Below are positions 42,968 to 52,546 of a stretch of 64,000 nt of DNA, in pieces; position 1 is the first letter of the stretch; each line of letters opens with the position of its first letter. The stretch comes from Lachnospiraceae bacterium (lineage in GTDB: Bacteria; Bacillota; Clostridia; Lachnospirales; Lachnospiraceae). The position numbers and the translations under genes were made by a program. The notes beneath the pieces were generated by a model. It searched no databases, was not told the DNA's origin, and saw only the letters and a list, made by a program, of their open reading frames with translations. The stretch spans positions 91,281-155,280 of the forward strand of contig JAFSDJ010000087.1 of NCBI GenBank assembly GCA_017436305.1. The letters run 5' to 3'.

Positions 42968-43729
42968 ATGAATCAAAACATAGAAAATAATGAAATTGAA
43001 ATAGATTTAATAGAGCTTCTTTATTTGTTAAGAAGTAAGCTTGCTGCATTAATCATTGCAGCAATTGTGTGTGCGGCAGCAGGTTTTTCATATACAGCGT
43101 TTGTGGTGCAACCATTATATAGCTCCACATCTCAGCTGTATATTTTGACACAGTCCACGTCCTTAACATCTTTAGCGGATATTCAGGTGGGAACCCAGTT
43201 AACTCAGGACTACATGGAGCTAATCAAAAGCAGACCGGTAGTAGAAGAGGTTATCGAAAATTTAAAGTTAGACAGCACTTACGAAGAAATGCTGGAGCAG
43301 TTAACAGTTGACAATCCAAGCAATACCCGTATTTTAAAAATATCAGCAAAGTCTGATGAACCTAAAACGGCTAAGGCAATTGCAGACGAGTTCGCAGACG
43401 TATCAAAACAAAGAATTTCACAAATTATGTGTACCGATGAGCCAAGTGTGGTTGCATATGGATATGCTTCTGACAAACCGGTAAATGTACCAACAGCTAA
43501 AAATACAGTTATTGGTGGCTTACTTGGAGCGTTACTTGCTGCAGCAGTGGTAATCGTGCTTTATCTGTTAAATGATACCATTCAGTCTTCTGAAGATATT
43601 GAGAAGTATTTAGGACTTAATACCCTTGCAGCAATTCCATTGCAGGGTGGCGAGAAAAAGAAAAAAGGTACGCGCGTAAAAAAGAAAGTGGGACAGTACA
43701 AGAGAGGAAAAGGCCATGGCAAAAAATAA
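42968..43729 (+). CDS. cpsC: Capsule chain-length regulator / kinase activator, Wzz family (CpsC)
   Basis: A 253-residue protein with two membrane helices (about 25-45 and 178-199) flanking an extracellular domain, and the Pro-containing motif KPVNVPTAKN before the second helix. The basic C-terminal tail would contact and activate the kinase. Its 3' end overlaps cpsD by 14 bases, implying coupled translation. Confidence 0.93.
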   Translation: MNQNIENNEIEIDLIELLYLLRSKLAALIIAAIVCAAAGFSYTAFVVQPLYSSTSQLYILTQSTSLTSLADIQVGTQLTQDYMELIKSRPVVEEVIENLKLDSTYEEMLEQLTVDNPSNTRILKISAKSDEPKTAKAIADEFADVSKQRISQIMCTDEPSVVAYGYASDKPVNVPTAKNTVIGGLLGALLAAAVVIVLYLLNDTIQSSEDIEKYLGLNTLAAIPLQGGEKKKKGTRVKKKVGQYKRGKGHGKK

Positions 43730-44447
43730 AATTGAAATTCAACGAATGGACGAGCAGGACTACGGCAGAAAAGAAGCCTTTAATTCCCTGCGTACTAATT
43801 TACAGTTTTGTGGGGATGACATTCAGATTGTTCTTCTTACAAGCTGTACCCCTAATGAAGGAAAAAGTACTGTGGGAGTCCAATTAGCCTATTCTTTAGG
43901 CGAGGCCGGAAAAAAGGTATTGTTAGTGGATGCGGACCTTAGAAAATCCGTATTAGTTGGACGTCATGGAATGAGAAGTAAAACGGAAATTAAAGGATTG
44001 TCTCATTACTTATCAGGTCAGGAAAAAATTGAGGATGCGATTTATGAAAGCAATCTGGAAAACGTGGATTTAATTGTAGCAGGTCCGGTTGTACCAAATC
44101 CAACAGAGCTTTTAGGTAATCACTATTTTGACAAGCTGTTAGAGTATGGCAGAGAGCATTATGACATGATTATCATTGACTCGCCTCCACTTGGAAGTGT
44201 TATTGATACAGCGGTTATTGCACCAAAATGTGATGGGGCGATTATAGTAATTGAAAGTGGTGCCATAAGCTATCGGTTTGTGCAGGATGTGAAAAAGCAG
44301 CTTGAACTTACCGGATGTCGTATATTGGGAGCTGTTTTGAATAAGGTTGAGCTTGACAGAGGCGCTTATAAAGGCTATTACAAAGGATACTACAAAGGCT
44401 ATTATCAGCACTATGGGGGATATGGAGAGTATAAAGAGAGCAAATAA
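43716..44447 (+). CDS. cpsD: BY-family tyrosine kinase CpsD
   Basis: A 243-residue P-loop kinase with the Walker motif NEGKSTVG, the Walker A' VDADLRKS, and Walker B IIIDSPPLG. The C-terminus carries a tyrosine cluster (YKGYYKGYYKGYYQHYGG and further Tyr), the autophosphorylation site. Cycles of phosphorylation by CpsCD and dephosphorylation by CpsB tune capsule polymer length and export. Confidence 0.95.
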   Translation: MAKNKIEIQRMDEQDYGRKEAFNSLRTNLQFCGDDIQIVLLTSCTPNEGKSTVGVQLAYSLGEAGKKVLLVDADLRKSVLVGRHGMRSKTEIKGLSHYLSGQEKIEDAIYESNLENVDLIVAGPVVPNPTELLGNHYFDKLLEYGREHYDMIIIDSPPLGSVIDTAVIAPKCDGAIIVIESGAISYRFVQDVKKQLELTGCRILGAVLNKVELDRGAYKGYYKGYYKGYYQHYGGYGEYKESK

Positions 44448-44585
44448 AGTTAGCCGTGGATAACTTAATAAAAGCTCAGTTAGCGGCGAGTAACTTAGAG
44501 GGAGTATTAATGAGTTTACAGTCAGCAGGAAGTATCAATGGGATTTATGTAAACTCAGGCGTAGTTACAAGAGGGAATAAAGAAG

Positions 44586-46565
44586 ATGAAAGAAGCAAAA
44601 GAGGAAAAAACGGAGAAAACAGAAAGAGTACAACCTGTTTGGTGGCGGATTGCCATATTGCTGACAGTGTTTGACGCAGTTGCAGTAAATGTGTCTTACT
44701 TTCTGGCATTGTTATTAAGGTTTGATTTTCGATTTCAGGCAATTCCGGCCCAGTATTATCAGGTATGGGAAAACTCTATTTTGATACATACCGTATGCAG
44801 TCTTTTAGTTTATATGTTTCTTAAGCTGTATCAGAGTATTTGGAGATATGTCAGTGTAAATGAAATGGAAAGAACCTTACTGGCATCAGCTGTCTCACTA
44901 CTAATATATTACATGTGGAATGAAACCTTTTTAGGTAATATGCCGGTTTCCTTTTATATGATGGGATGGATTTTTGAATTTATTTCCATTACAGCAATTC
45001 GTTATTCCTACAGGGCGTTACGGGTTGCCAAAAGACATCTGGAACAGAAAAATAAGTTTCTTAAAAATACAATGGTTATTGGTGCCGGAGAAGCCGGCCG
45101 GGTTATTATCAAGGAACTTATTAACAGCGAACATCTCACTACAAAAGTATGCTGTATTATTGATGACAGCAAGGAAAAGCAGGGCAGAATGTTAAATGGT
45201 GTCCGGATTGTAGGCGGTAGAGATGATATTATGGCAGCTGTTGAAAAATATGAAATCGAGCAGATTATATTTGCGATTCCTACAGCCAGCGCTACTGAAC
45301 GAAGAGATATTTTAAATATTTGTAAAGAAACCGATTGCGAGCTTTTGGTACTTCCGGGGATTTATCAGCTTGTAAACGGCGAAGTAAGTGTTAAGAAATT
45401 AAGAAGTGTTTCTGTAGAGGAATTACTTGGCAGAGACACCATTCATGTAAACTTAGATGAAATTATGGGTTATGTGCAAAATCAGATTGTAATGGTAACC
45501 GGCGGTGGTGGTTCTATCGGAAGTGAGCTTTGCAGACAGATTGCTGCCCATAATCCAAAAGAACTGATTATTTTTGAATTGTATGAAAACAATGCCTATG
45601 ACATTCAGCAGGAGCTTATCCGCAATTATCCGGATTTAAAGCTTACAGTACTGATTGGCTCTGTAAGAGATACAAAACGCATGAACAGTGTGTTTGAAAA
45701 ATATCGGCCGGATATTGTGTATCATGCGGCGGCTCATAAGCATGTACCTCTTATGGAGGACAGTCCAAATGAAGCTATTAAAAATAATGTATTTGGTACA
45801 TACAAAACTGCCATGGCAGCAAGTGCTTATGGAACAAAGAAGTTTGTGCTGATTTCTACAGATAAAGCAGTAAACCCAACAAATATAATGGGAGCTACAA
45901 AACGAATCTGTGAAATGATTGTTCAGAATTTAAATACTCATTCTAATACAGAATTTGTGGCAGTCCGGTTTGGAAATGTACTTGGAAGTAACGGAAGTGT
46001 TATTCCCCTGTTTAAGAAACAGATTAAAGAGGGAGGCCCCGTTACGGTTACTCACCCGGATATTATCCGCTATTTTATGACCATACCGGAGGCAGTGTCT
46101 TTGGTATTGCAGGCAGGAGCCTATGCAAAGGGTGGCGAAATTTTCGTACTGGATATGGGTGAGCCGGTAAAAATTGATACGTTAGCAAGAAACTTAATTA
46201 AGCTTTCCGGCTACACACCGGATGTGGATATTAAGATTGAATATACAGGACTTCGTCCCGGAGAAAAGCTTTATGAGGAGCTTTTAATGTCCGAGGAAGG
46301 CTTAGGAAAAACTGCCAATGACATGATATACATTGGCAAACCTATCGAGATGGAACACGACACTTTCTTAGAGGAACTAATGAAGTTGAAAAATATGCCG
46401 GACGAACAGTTGCCCTTAGTAAGACATGCCATTGAAAAAATGGTGCCTACTTATGTGTACAAAAGTAATGAAGAAAGCAGAGAGCGGGCAAAAGAGTATG
46501 GCAATGGGAAAGTGGCAGAGGAGACAGGGCTTTTAGAGAATGAGCTTTCTGAGGAAGCTTCATAA
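44586..46565 (+). CDS. CapD/FlaA1-like membrane nucleotide-sugar dehydratase/epimerase
   Basis: A 659-residue protein. Four membrane helices (about residues 18-135) precede a CoA-binding-like Rossmann domain with VIGAGEAGRVIIKEL near 160 and a second Rossmann domain with VTGGGGSIGSELCRQI near 305. The latter belongs to the polysaccharide biosynthesis CapD family, with the active-site region STDKAVNPTNIMGATK. Relatives make UDP-4-keto-6-deoxy-HexNAc from UDP-GlcNAc, a precursor of QuiNAc, bacillosamine or FucNAc. The product here is not determinable. Confidence 0.92.
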   Translation: MKEAKEEKTEKTERVQPVWWRIAILLTVFDAVAVNVSYFLALLLRFDFRFQAIPAQYYQVWENSILIHTVCSLLVYMFLKLYQSIWRYVSVNEMERTLLASAVSLLIYYMWNETFLGNMPVSFYMMGWIFEFISITAIRYSYRALRVAKRHLEQKNKFLKNTMVIGAGEAGRVIIKELINSEHLTTKVCCIIDDSKEKQGRMLNGVRIVGGRDDIMAAVEKYEIEQIIFAIPTASATERRDILNICKETDCELLVLPGIYQLVNGEVSVKKLRSVSVEELLGRDTIHVNLDEIMGYVQNQIVMVTGGGGSIGSELCRQIAAHNPKELIIFELYENNAYDIQQELIRNYPDLKLTVLIGSVRDTKRMNSVFEKYRPDIVYHAAAHKHVPLMEDSPNEAIKNNVFGTYKTAMAASAYGTKKFVLISTDKAVNPTNIMGATKRICEMIVQNLNTHSNTEFVAVRFGNVLGSNGSVIPLFKKQIKEGGPVTVTHPDIIRYFMTIPEAVSLVLQAGAYAKGGEIFVLDMGEPVKIDTLARNLIKLSGYTPDVDIKIEYTGLRPGEKLYEELLMSEEGLGKTANDMIYIGKPIEMEHDTFLEELMKLKNMPDEQLPLVRHAIEKMVPTYVYKSNEESRERAKEYGNGKVAEETGLLENELSEEAS

Positions 46566-46606
46566 CAAAGCCTCATAACAAAGCGTTTATCTAATTTTTC
46601 TCTCTC

Positions 46607-46644
46607 GGATGCCCCGGGAGTAAGTGATTATGACTGGGGCATCC
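46607..46644 (+). terminator. Hairpin in the capsule operon, possible attenuator
   Basis: The perfect 9-bp stem GGATGCCCC (46607-46615) pairs with GGGGCATCC (46636-46644), followed by ATTTTAC. It separates the conserved regulatory part from the variable sugar part. It could reduce transcription into the variable cassette. Confidence 0.6.
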
Positions 46645-46712
46645 ATTTTACTTGGTGTGAGAAATGGGTGATTTTTGAGAGAAAAGATTGTTTTTTTAAT
46701 AAGGAAAAGAAA

Positions 46713-47387
46713 ATGGAAACAAAAAGGAATAAAAAAATAATGTATGAAGGGATTTATAATAGATACACAAAACGTTTGTTTGATGTATTAATTTCGGGAG
46801 TTGCTTTATGTGTATTGTGGCCGTTGTATGTGATTATTGCATTAGTAATTATAGTGGAAGACGGTTTTCCGGTTTTTTATTGTGCAGAGCGTGGTGGATA
46901 TAAAGAAAAACCATTTAAAATATGTAAATTTCGCAGCATGGTTAAAAATGCAGACAAAATAGGCGGAGGTACAACTGCTTTAAATGATAACAGAATTACT
47001 AAGGTTGGAAATGTACTTCGTAAGACAAAATTAGATGAAATACCACAGTTGGGGCAAGTGTTTTTAGGAAAAATGAGTTTAGTCGGTCCGCGACCAGAAC
47101 TTTTAAAATATGTAAATAAATATGAAGGAAATGAAAAAAAGATTTTACAAGTAAGGCCTGGAATAACAGATTATAGTTCAATAGAATTTATAAATCTTGA
47201 TGAAATAGTTGGAACGGAAAATGCTGATGAAATGTATGAAAAGCATGTTCTGAAAAAGAAAAATGAACTTCGAGTTAAGTATGCGGAAAGTGTTTCTTTA
47301 CAAACTGATTTATATATTTTGTATAGAACAATTGTTGCGGTATTTAAAAAAGCATTTAACTTTTTAATAAAAAAAGAACATAGATAA
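46713..47387 (+). CDS. Initiating sugar-phosphate transferase (polyprenyl-P glycosyl-1-P transferase)
   Basis: A 224-residue enzyme of the bacterial sugar transferase family (WcaJ/WbaP C-terminal type). It has one N-terminal membrane hairpin (RLFDVLISGVALCVLWPLYV), then FKICKFRSMV, TKLDEIPQLGQVFLGKMS and the signature LVGPRPELLKYV. It moves a sugar-1-phosphate onto undecaprenyl phosphate to start each repeat unit. SD AAGGAAAAG suggests 46713; Met at 46740 is a family-like alternative. Confidence 0.9.
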   Translation: METKRNKKIMYEGIYNRYTKRLFDVLISGVALCVLWPLYVIIALVIIVEDGFPVFYCAERGGYKEKPFKICKFRSMVKNADKIGGGTTALNDNRITKVGNVLRKTKLDEIPQLGQVFLGKMSLVGPRPELLKYVNKYEGNEKKILQVRPGITDYSSIEFINLDEIVGTENADEMYEKHVLKKKNELRVKYAESVSLQTDLYILYRTIVAVFKKAFNFLIKKEHR

Positions 47388-47403
47388 AGCATGGAGAAGA
47401 CAG

Positions 47404-48342
47404 ATGGAATATATAACACTTAAACATTCAGATTTGAAAGTATCTCGTCTTTGTATGGGAGGATGCCCTCTTGGCGGTTATGGTTGGGGGAATACCCAGG
47501 AAGAAGAACTGATTGGTGCAGTTCAGACAGCGGTAGATTTGGGCATAAATTTTTTTGATACAGCAGATACTTATGGATTAGGACAATCTGAAATCACATT
47601 AGGAAAAGCATTATCCGGCAGACGAAAGGATGTAATTATTGCATCTAAGTTTGGTGTTCGTGTAGAAAATGGAAAAACAACTTATGACAATAGTCCAGAA
47701 TGGATTAGAGAGGCATTGGATGCTAGTTTAATGAGATTAGGAACAGATTATATTGATTTATATCAAGTACATTATAGAGATGGGGTTACGCCGATTGTAA
47801 CAGTAATGAAAACTTTAGAGGAAATGAAAAGAGCAGGAAAAATAAGGTACTATGGTCTTTCAAATGTACATGAAGAAGATATAGAAGAATTGCTTCCTTT
47901 TACCGGAAAATTTATTTCGTTTCAAAACGAGTATAGTTTAGCTTGTCGAAAAAATGAAGCAGAGATAATAGAAATAGAAAAAAAATTAAGGATGAATCCG
48001 TTAACATGGGGAAGTCTAGGGCAGGGAATACTTACAGGAAAATATGATAAAAATACAGTATTTGACAAAAATGATAGAAGAAGTCGGGAAATATATGTAA
48101 ATTTTCATGGAGATAAATTGCATAAAAATCTTGAAATTGTTGAAGTTTTAAAGAAACTTTCGAAAAAATATGAAAAACCTGTTTCAGCAGTTGCAATTCG
48201 ATACATATTGGATTATTTTCCAGAATCAGTTGTTTTATGCGGTGCCAAAAGAGCAAGTCAGGTTATTGGAAATATAGAAGGATCAAATTGGAAACTGGAT
48301 ATAGAAGATTTAAGATATTTGGAAAAAATATCAAGAGATTAA
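47404..48342 (+). CDS. Aldo/keto reductase
   Basis: A 312-residue NAD(P)H oxidoreductase with the AKR tetrad: Asp and Tyr in FFDTADTYGLGQSE, Lys in IIASKFG, and His in YQVHYRDG. The C-terminal part holds RYILDYFPESVVLCGA, the cofactor-binding end. Inside this locus, with a split transketolase directly downstream, it may reduce or rearrange an unusual sugar precursor. That is inference; general AKR activity is well supported. Confidence 0.92.
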   Translation: MEYITLKHSDLKVSRLCMGGCPLGGYGWGNTQEEELIGAVQTAVDLGINFFDTADTYGLGQSEITLGKALSGRRKDVIIASKFGVRVENGKTTYDNSPEWIREALDASLMRLGTDYIDLYQVHYRDGVTPIVTVMKTLEEMKRAGKIRYYGLSNVHEEDIEELLPFTGKFISFQNEYSLACRKNEAEIIEIEKKLRMNPLTWGSLGQGILTGKYDKNTVFDKNDRRSREIYVNFHGDKLHKNLEIVEVLKKLSKKYEKPVSAVAIRYILDYFPESVVLCGAKRASQVIGNIEGSNWKLDIEDLRYLEKISRD

Positions 48343-48391
48343 CTCGACATGGAAGGAGTATTATTGCATATTTGCAGTAAAAGAGAATAAG

Positions 48392-49402
48392 ATGGGTAAT
48401 AAATGGTCAAGTGAGCAGTTAGCATGGAAAATAAGACGACATGGAATTGAAATGACACATTTGTCAGGAGGAAGCCACATTGGTGCAATAATGTCTGTTG
48501 CAGACATTATTGCTGTATTATATTCAGATGTAATTAAATATAAAGAAGACGAACCGAGATGGGATGAACGAGATCGTTTTATATTGAGTAAAGGGCATGC
48601 TGGTGCTTCAATATACGCGGCACTTGCAGAGGTCGGTTTTTTTGATGTAGACGAATTGAAGACACATTACCAAAATGGCAGTCGTTTGTCAGGACATGTG
48701 TCACATCATTTGCCGGGAGTCGATTTTTCTACAGGATCGTTAGGACATGGATTATCAGCAGGTGTAGGAATGGCCTATGCTTTAAAGAAAGACGAGAAGG
48801 AAAATAAGGTTTATGTAGTTTTAGGTGATGGTGAATGTGATGAGGGATCAGTATGGGAGGCAGCACTGTTTGCAAATCATTTCCGACTTAATAATTTAGT
48901 GGCAATTATTGATTATAACCATATGCAGAGTTTAGACTTTAATGAAAATACTTTGGAACTGAACGATTTAGGAGAAAAGTGGAAAGCTTTTGGATGGAAT
49001 GTTGTTGAAATTAACGGAAATAGTCATGATGAACTTAAGGTGGCCTTTAAACAAGCTGAAGACAACAGTAAAAAGAGCAATCATAAGCCAACAGTAATTA
49101 TAGCAAATACTATCAAGGGCTATGGTATATCTTTCATGCAAAATGATGTTTTATGGCATTATCGATTTCCACACAGTGGTTGGGAATATGATAGTGCAGT
49201 GAATGAACTACATGCTAATATGCCGGAAGGAGTTGAGGATATATATACTCCGGAAGGTATTCAGAATCCAATATTACCAACAGAAAATGATGATGTATGC
49301 AATGATCATACATTCACACACACATGGAATACAAGTTATCCCGAAAAAATGAGAAGGGTAGAAGCAGTTCCAGGTAGTAGTGCAAGAGAATATAAAATTT
49401 AG
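48392..49402 (+). CDS. Transketolase, N-terminal (ThDP-binding) subunit
   Basis: A 336-residue protein with SKGHAGASIYAALAE, GSLGHGLSAGVGMA and the ThDP/Mg motif GDGECDEGSVWEAA ending in Asn (IDYN). It corresponds to the first third of a full transketolase. The C-terminal partner starts 12 bases after the stop. Location inside a capsule cluster suggests a dedicated two-carbon transfer for sugar building, not central metabolism. Confidence 0.93.
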   Translation: MGNKWSSEQLAWKIRRHGIEMTHLSGGSHIGAIMSVADIIAVLYSDVIKYKEDEPRWDERDRFILSKGHAGASIYAALAEVGFFDVDELKTHYQNGSRLSGHVSHHLPGVDFSTGSLGHGLSAGVGMAYALKKDEKENKVYVVLGDGECDEGSVWEAALFANHFRLNNLVAIIDYNHMQSLDFNENTLELNDLGEKWKAFGWNVVEINGNSHDELKVAFKQAEDNSKKSNHKPTVIIANTIKGYGISFMQNDVLWHYRFPHSGWEYDSAVNELHANMPEGVEDIYTPEGIQNPILPTENDDVCNDHTFTHTWNTSYPEKMRRVEAVPGSSAREYKI

Positions 49403-49414
49403 AGGACATAGAAA

Positions 49415-50335
49415 ATGAGAGATACTTTTGTTAAAACTTTAGTCGATATGGCTAAAGAAGATAAAAATATAGAATTAATTACAGGCGATCTTGGATTCGG
49501 TGTATTAAAACCATTTTGGGAACAAGTTCCTAATCAGTTTACAAATGCAGGAATTGCAGAGCAAAATATGACGACAGTTGCTGCTGGTATGGCATTAGAA
49601 GGAAAGACAGTTTTTACATATTCAATTGGAAATTTTCCGACTCTTCGTTGTCTGGAACAAATTCGAAATGATTGCGCCTATCATAAGGCAAATGTAAAAA
49701 TTGTTTGTGTTGGTGGAGGTTTTGTATATGGTTCTCTTGGCATGAGTCATCAGGCAACAGAAGATTTAGCAATTTTACGTGCTTTGCCAGACGTTGTTGT
49801 TATGGCACCGGGAGATTTAGTAGAGGCGGAAGAAGCTACAAAAGCTATTGCAAAGTATCAAGGTACTTGCTACTTACGGTTAGGTCGTGGTGGTGAAAAA
49901 AGGATACATAACTGTATTGAGGATTTTCAGATTGGAAAAGCTATAAAAGTACATGAAGGAGCTGAGGTTGCAATTTTTTCTACGGGAGGTATTTTTGAGG
50001 AAGTTCAAGAAGCCTATGAAGTTTTAGTTAAACAAGGGTATCAGCCGGCTGTGTATACATTCCCAACAGTCAAACCAATTGATAAAGAGCTTATAGAAAA
50101 TGTTGCACGTGAATTTCAGCTTATTGTTACTTGCGAAGAACACAATATTGTGGGAGGATTTGGAAGTGCGGTAGCTGAGGTTATGGCAGAAATGATAGAT
50201 AAAAAAGCGGTTTTGCTTAGAATAGGTATTAATGATGAATACTCTATAAGAGTAGGCAATCAAAAGTATCTGAGGGAACGATATAACGTTGATGGTAGTA
50301 GTATTGTAAAAAAGATTAAGGAACGTGTTTTTTGA
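49415..50335 (+). CDS. Transketolase, C-terminal (pyrimidine-binding) subunit
   Basis: A 306-residue protein. It carries the catalytic Glu in NAGIAEQNMTTVAAGMAL, then VCVGGGFVYGSLGMSHQATEDLA, and the C-terminal transketolase domain (AIFSTGGIFEEV, VTCEEHNIVGGFGSAVAE). It assembles with the preceding subunit into a transketolase-like enzyme. It overlaps the start region of the next glycosyltransferase. Confidence 0.93.
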   Translation: MRDTFVKTLVDMAKEDKNIELITGDLGFGVLKPFWEQVPNQFTNAGIAEQNMTTVAAGMALEGKTVFTYSIGNFPTLRCLEQIRNDCAYHKANVKIVCVGGGFVYGSLGMSHQATEDLAILRALPDVVVMAPGDLVEAEEATKAIAKYQGTCYLRLGRGGEKRIHNCIEDFQIGKAIKVHEGAEVAIFSTGGIFEEVQEAYEVLVKQGYQPAVYTFPTVKPIDKELIENVAREFQLIVTCEEHNIVGGFGSAVAEVMAEMIDKKAVLLRIGINDEYSIRVGNQKYLRERYNVDGSSIVKKIKERVF

Positions 50336-50337
50336 AG

Positions 50338-51366
50338 ATGAAAGAAGAAATGATAAGTGTTATTGTGCCTGTCTATAATGTTGAAGAATTTCTTGAAAGA
50401 TGTGTTCGTTCGATTTTGAATCAAACATATAAGATGTTTGAAATTTTACTTATAGATGATGGTTCAACGGATTCTTCAGGAGTGTTATGCGAAAAATTTG
50501 CACAGGATTATGAAAGAATTAAAGTTTTTCATAAGTCAAATGGGGGATTGGGATCAGCCAGAAATTTTGGAATAAAACAAGCAAAAGGCAAATTTGTATG
50601 TTTTGTTGATAGTGATGATAAAGTTAAGGAAAACTATCTAGAAAAGCTTTATTATGCTCTTGTAGAAAATAATGCGGATATCAGTATATGCGGTTATGAT
50701 TATTCATCAGGGAATTATATTTCTTCATATGAAAATTTAAACGAATTAATAGAATGTAAAGAGTTATTAAGAAGATTTGCATCAGGAGAAGCAACTTTTA
50801 ATTTTGCATGGAACAAGTTATATAAAATAGATATTATAAAAGATATGGAAATGCTGTATAGTGATAGACATTGTGCAGAGGATATGTATTTCAATACATA
50901 TTATTATAAGCATGTTTATAAAGCTACAATTATTCAAGAGGCGCTTTATGTTTATTATGTAAATATGGGGTCTTTATCTAATGGAAGGCGTCAAAATTTT
51001 TGGGAAGATATGTTGCTGATCTATTCCGCTTTCATAGAAACTTGTAAGGAAAAAAATGTAGAATTAGAATACGCTAATAATTTATTAGTTATTCTGTTTA
51101 GAAATAGCGTATCTAATTATTTTAATTATAAACATGTTAGCATGAAAGAATGTAATAGTTATATTACTAACTGCTTGGAAATTAATAACTTCATAGAATA
51201 TAATTTTATGGAACATAATTTAAGGAAGATTGATAAAGTGATTCTAAATTCGATAAGAAAACGGCGTTTTTTCAATATATATTTTTATATGAAATGTATA
51301 AAGATAATAAAAAAATATTTTTTTAAATTGTTTTGTAAGATAAGAGGAACAATTGCCCAAAAATGA
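50338..51366 (+). CDS. Glycosyltransferase, GT2 family
   Basis: A 342-residue protein. The GT-A domain opens with ISVIVPVYNVEEFLERC, LLIDDGSTDSSG, GGLGSARNFGI and the DxD-like CFVDSDDKV. Later CAEDMYFN supplies the catalytic ED region. The C-terminal 120 residues are AT-rich in DNA and basic. Donor and acceptor are unknown. The start is taken at ATG 50338; the upstream TTG is unlikely. Confidence 0.9.
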   Translation: MKEEMISVIVPVYNVEEFLERCVRSILNQTYKMFEILLIDDGSTDSSGVLCEKFAQDYERIKVFHKSNGGLGSARNFGIKQAKGKFVCFVDSDDKVKENYLEKLYYALVENNADISICGYDYSSGNYISSYENLNELIECKELLRRFASGEATFNFAWNKLYKIDIIKDMEMLYSDRHCAEDMYFNTYYYKHVYKATIIQEALYVYYVNMGSLSNGRRQNFWEDMLLIYSAFIETCKEKNVELEYANNLLVILFRNSVSNYFNYKHVSMKECNSYITNCLEINNFIEYNFMEHNLRKIDKVILNSIRKRRFFNIYFYMKCIKIIKKYFFKLFCKIRGTIAQK

Positions 51367-51434
51367 CAAAGCCGTATAAATAATACTTGGAATTGTAGTG
51401 TTTTAAAAGAAATTGATTTTATAAGGAGCTTTCT

Positions 51435-52520
51435 ATGGTTTACACTTTTATCTTATATACGGGTCTATCATGGTTAACTGTAAGTCTGGGAAATAAAATA
51501 ATAAAGAGAGAAAAAAACAGATATAAAACTATAAAAGTTATTTTACTTTGCGTCTTATTAGGAGTGTTTGCTGCTTTAAGGGGGGAAACGGGGACAGATT
51601 CGGTTTCGTATCGGGCAATTTACGAGAACCCAGCAATGTATTTTGAGAGATATGATGTAGAAATAGGGTATAAAATTCTAATGTATATTTGTAATTCATT
51701 AGGATTTACATATAAAGGGCTATTTTTTTTAATGAATTTTTTTACTTCAATATGTTGCTTATATGCTATTAATGACGAGCGAGATTTTTTAAACGTAAAA
51801 ATAGCATTGTGGGTATTCATGTTTGATTTTTATTTTTTTTCATTTAATATTATGAGACAGTCGTTGTCAATTTCTCTCTGCTTATTAGGTTTTACAAAAT
51901 GGTTAAATAATGATAAGAAAAAAGCTATTTTTCTGTTTCTACTTGCAATAGCATTTCATAGAGCGTCAGTAATATGTTTAATTGTTATTTTTTCAAAAGT
52001 TTTGATTGACAGTAAAAAATACAAGGAATTGCTAGCTGTTGCAACAATTTTTGCACTCTCAATAGTAATTAATAGAGAATGGATGTTGAAGTTAGTTGAA
52101 ATATTTACTAATGGAAATAATCATTATATGGTTTTTTTATCAGCTAAATTAGCGACTTCAGGAGATATATTTGGCTATATTATAAAGATTGCACCATTGT
52201 TACTTGTATGTTTTATGTCTCTATATAGGACTGAGAATGCTAAAAATATGAGAATATATTTTGCTTTAATGATTGCGGGTTATGTTTTATCTTTAATGGG
52301 AGAATTTACTGCCAGTGAAGTGGAACGAATTGGTTTTTATTTTTCTTATTGCAGAATATTTATGGCTGGATTTGCTACAAATGGGGATTTGAAACTAGGA
52401 TTATGGAGTTTTAAAAAAACACAGATGGAACTGGTTGTTTGGATTTATCTTTTGATTGTATATATATACAATATATATTTTATGGGTGGTGGAGAATTAG
52501 TTCCATATCTTTACTCCTAA
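51435..52520 (+). CDS. EpsG/Wzy-like polysaccharide polymerase
   Basis: A 361-residue membrane protein with about ten hydrophobic segments. The first extracellular loop has RGETGTDSVSYRAIYE, a hallmark of the EpsG family, followed by FNIMRQSLSISLCLLGF and AIAFHRASVICLIV. Such proteins polymerise lipid-linked repeat units outside the membrane. SD AAGGAG lies before the ATG. The gene is strongly AT-rich. Confidence 0.9.
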   Translation: MVYTFILYTGLSWLTVSLGNKIIKREKNRYKTIKVILLCVLLGVFAALRGETGTDSVSYRAIYENPAMYFERYDVEIGYKILMYICNSLGFTYKGLFFLMNFFTSICCLYAINDERDFLNVKIALWVFMFDFYFFSFNIMRQSLSISLCLLGFTKWLNNDKKKAIFLFLLAIAFHRASVICLIVIFSKVLIDSKKYKELLAVATIFALSIVINREWMLKLVEIFTNGNNHYMVFLSAKLATSGDIFGYIIKIAPLLLVCFMSLYRTENAKNMRIYFALMIAGYVLSLMGEFTASEVERIGFYFSYCRIFMAGFATNGDLKLGLWSFKKTQMELVVWIYLLIVYIYNIYFMGGGELVPYLYS

Positions 52521-52546
52521 TAAAGAAGAAAGGAAAGCAAATATTT

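Noticed and set aside
44456-44674. 72-codon frame between cpsD and the capD-like gene
   Set aside because: It has a GTG start without a good ribosome site and overlaps the real capD-like start by 89 bases in another frame. The translated sequence becomes low in sense after that point.
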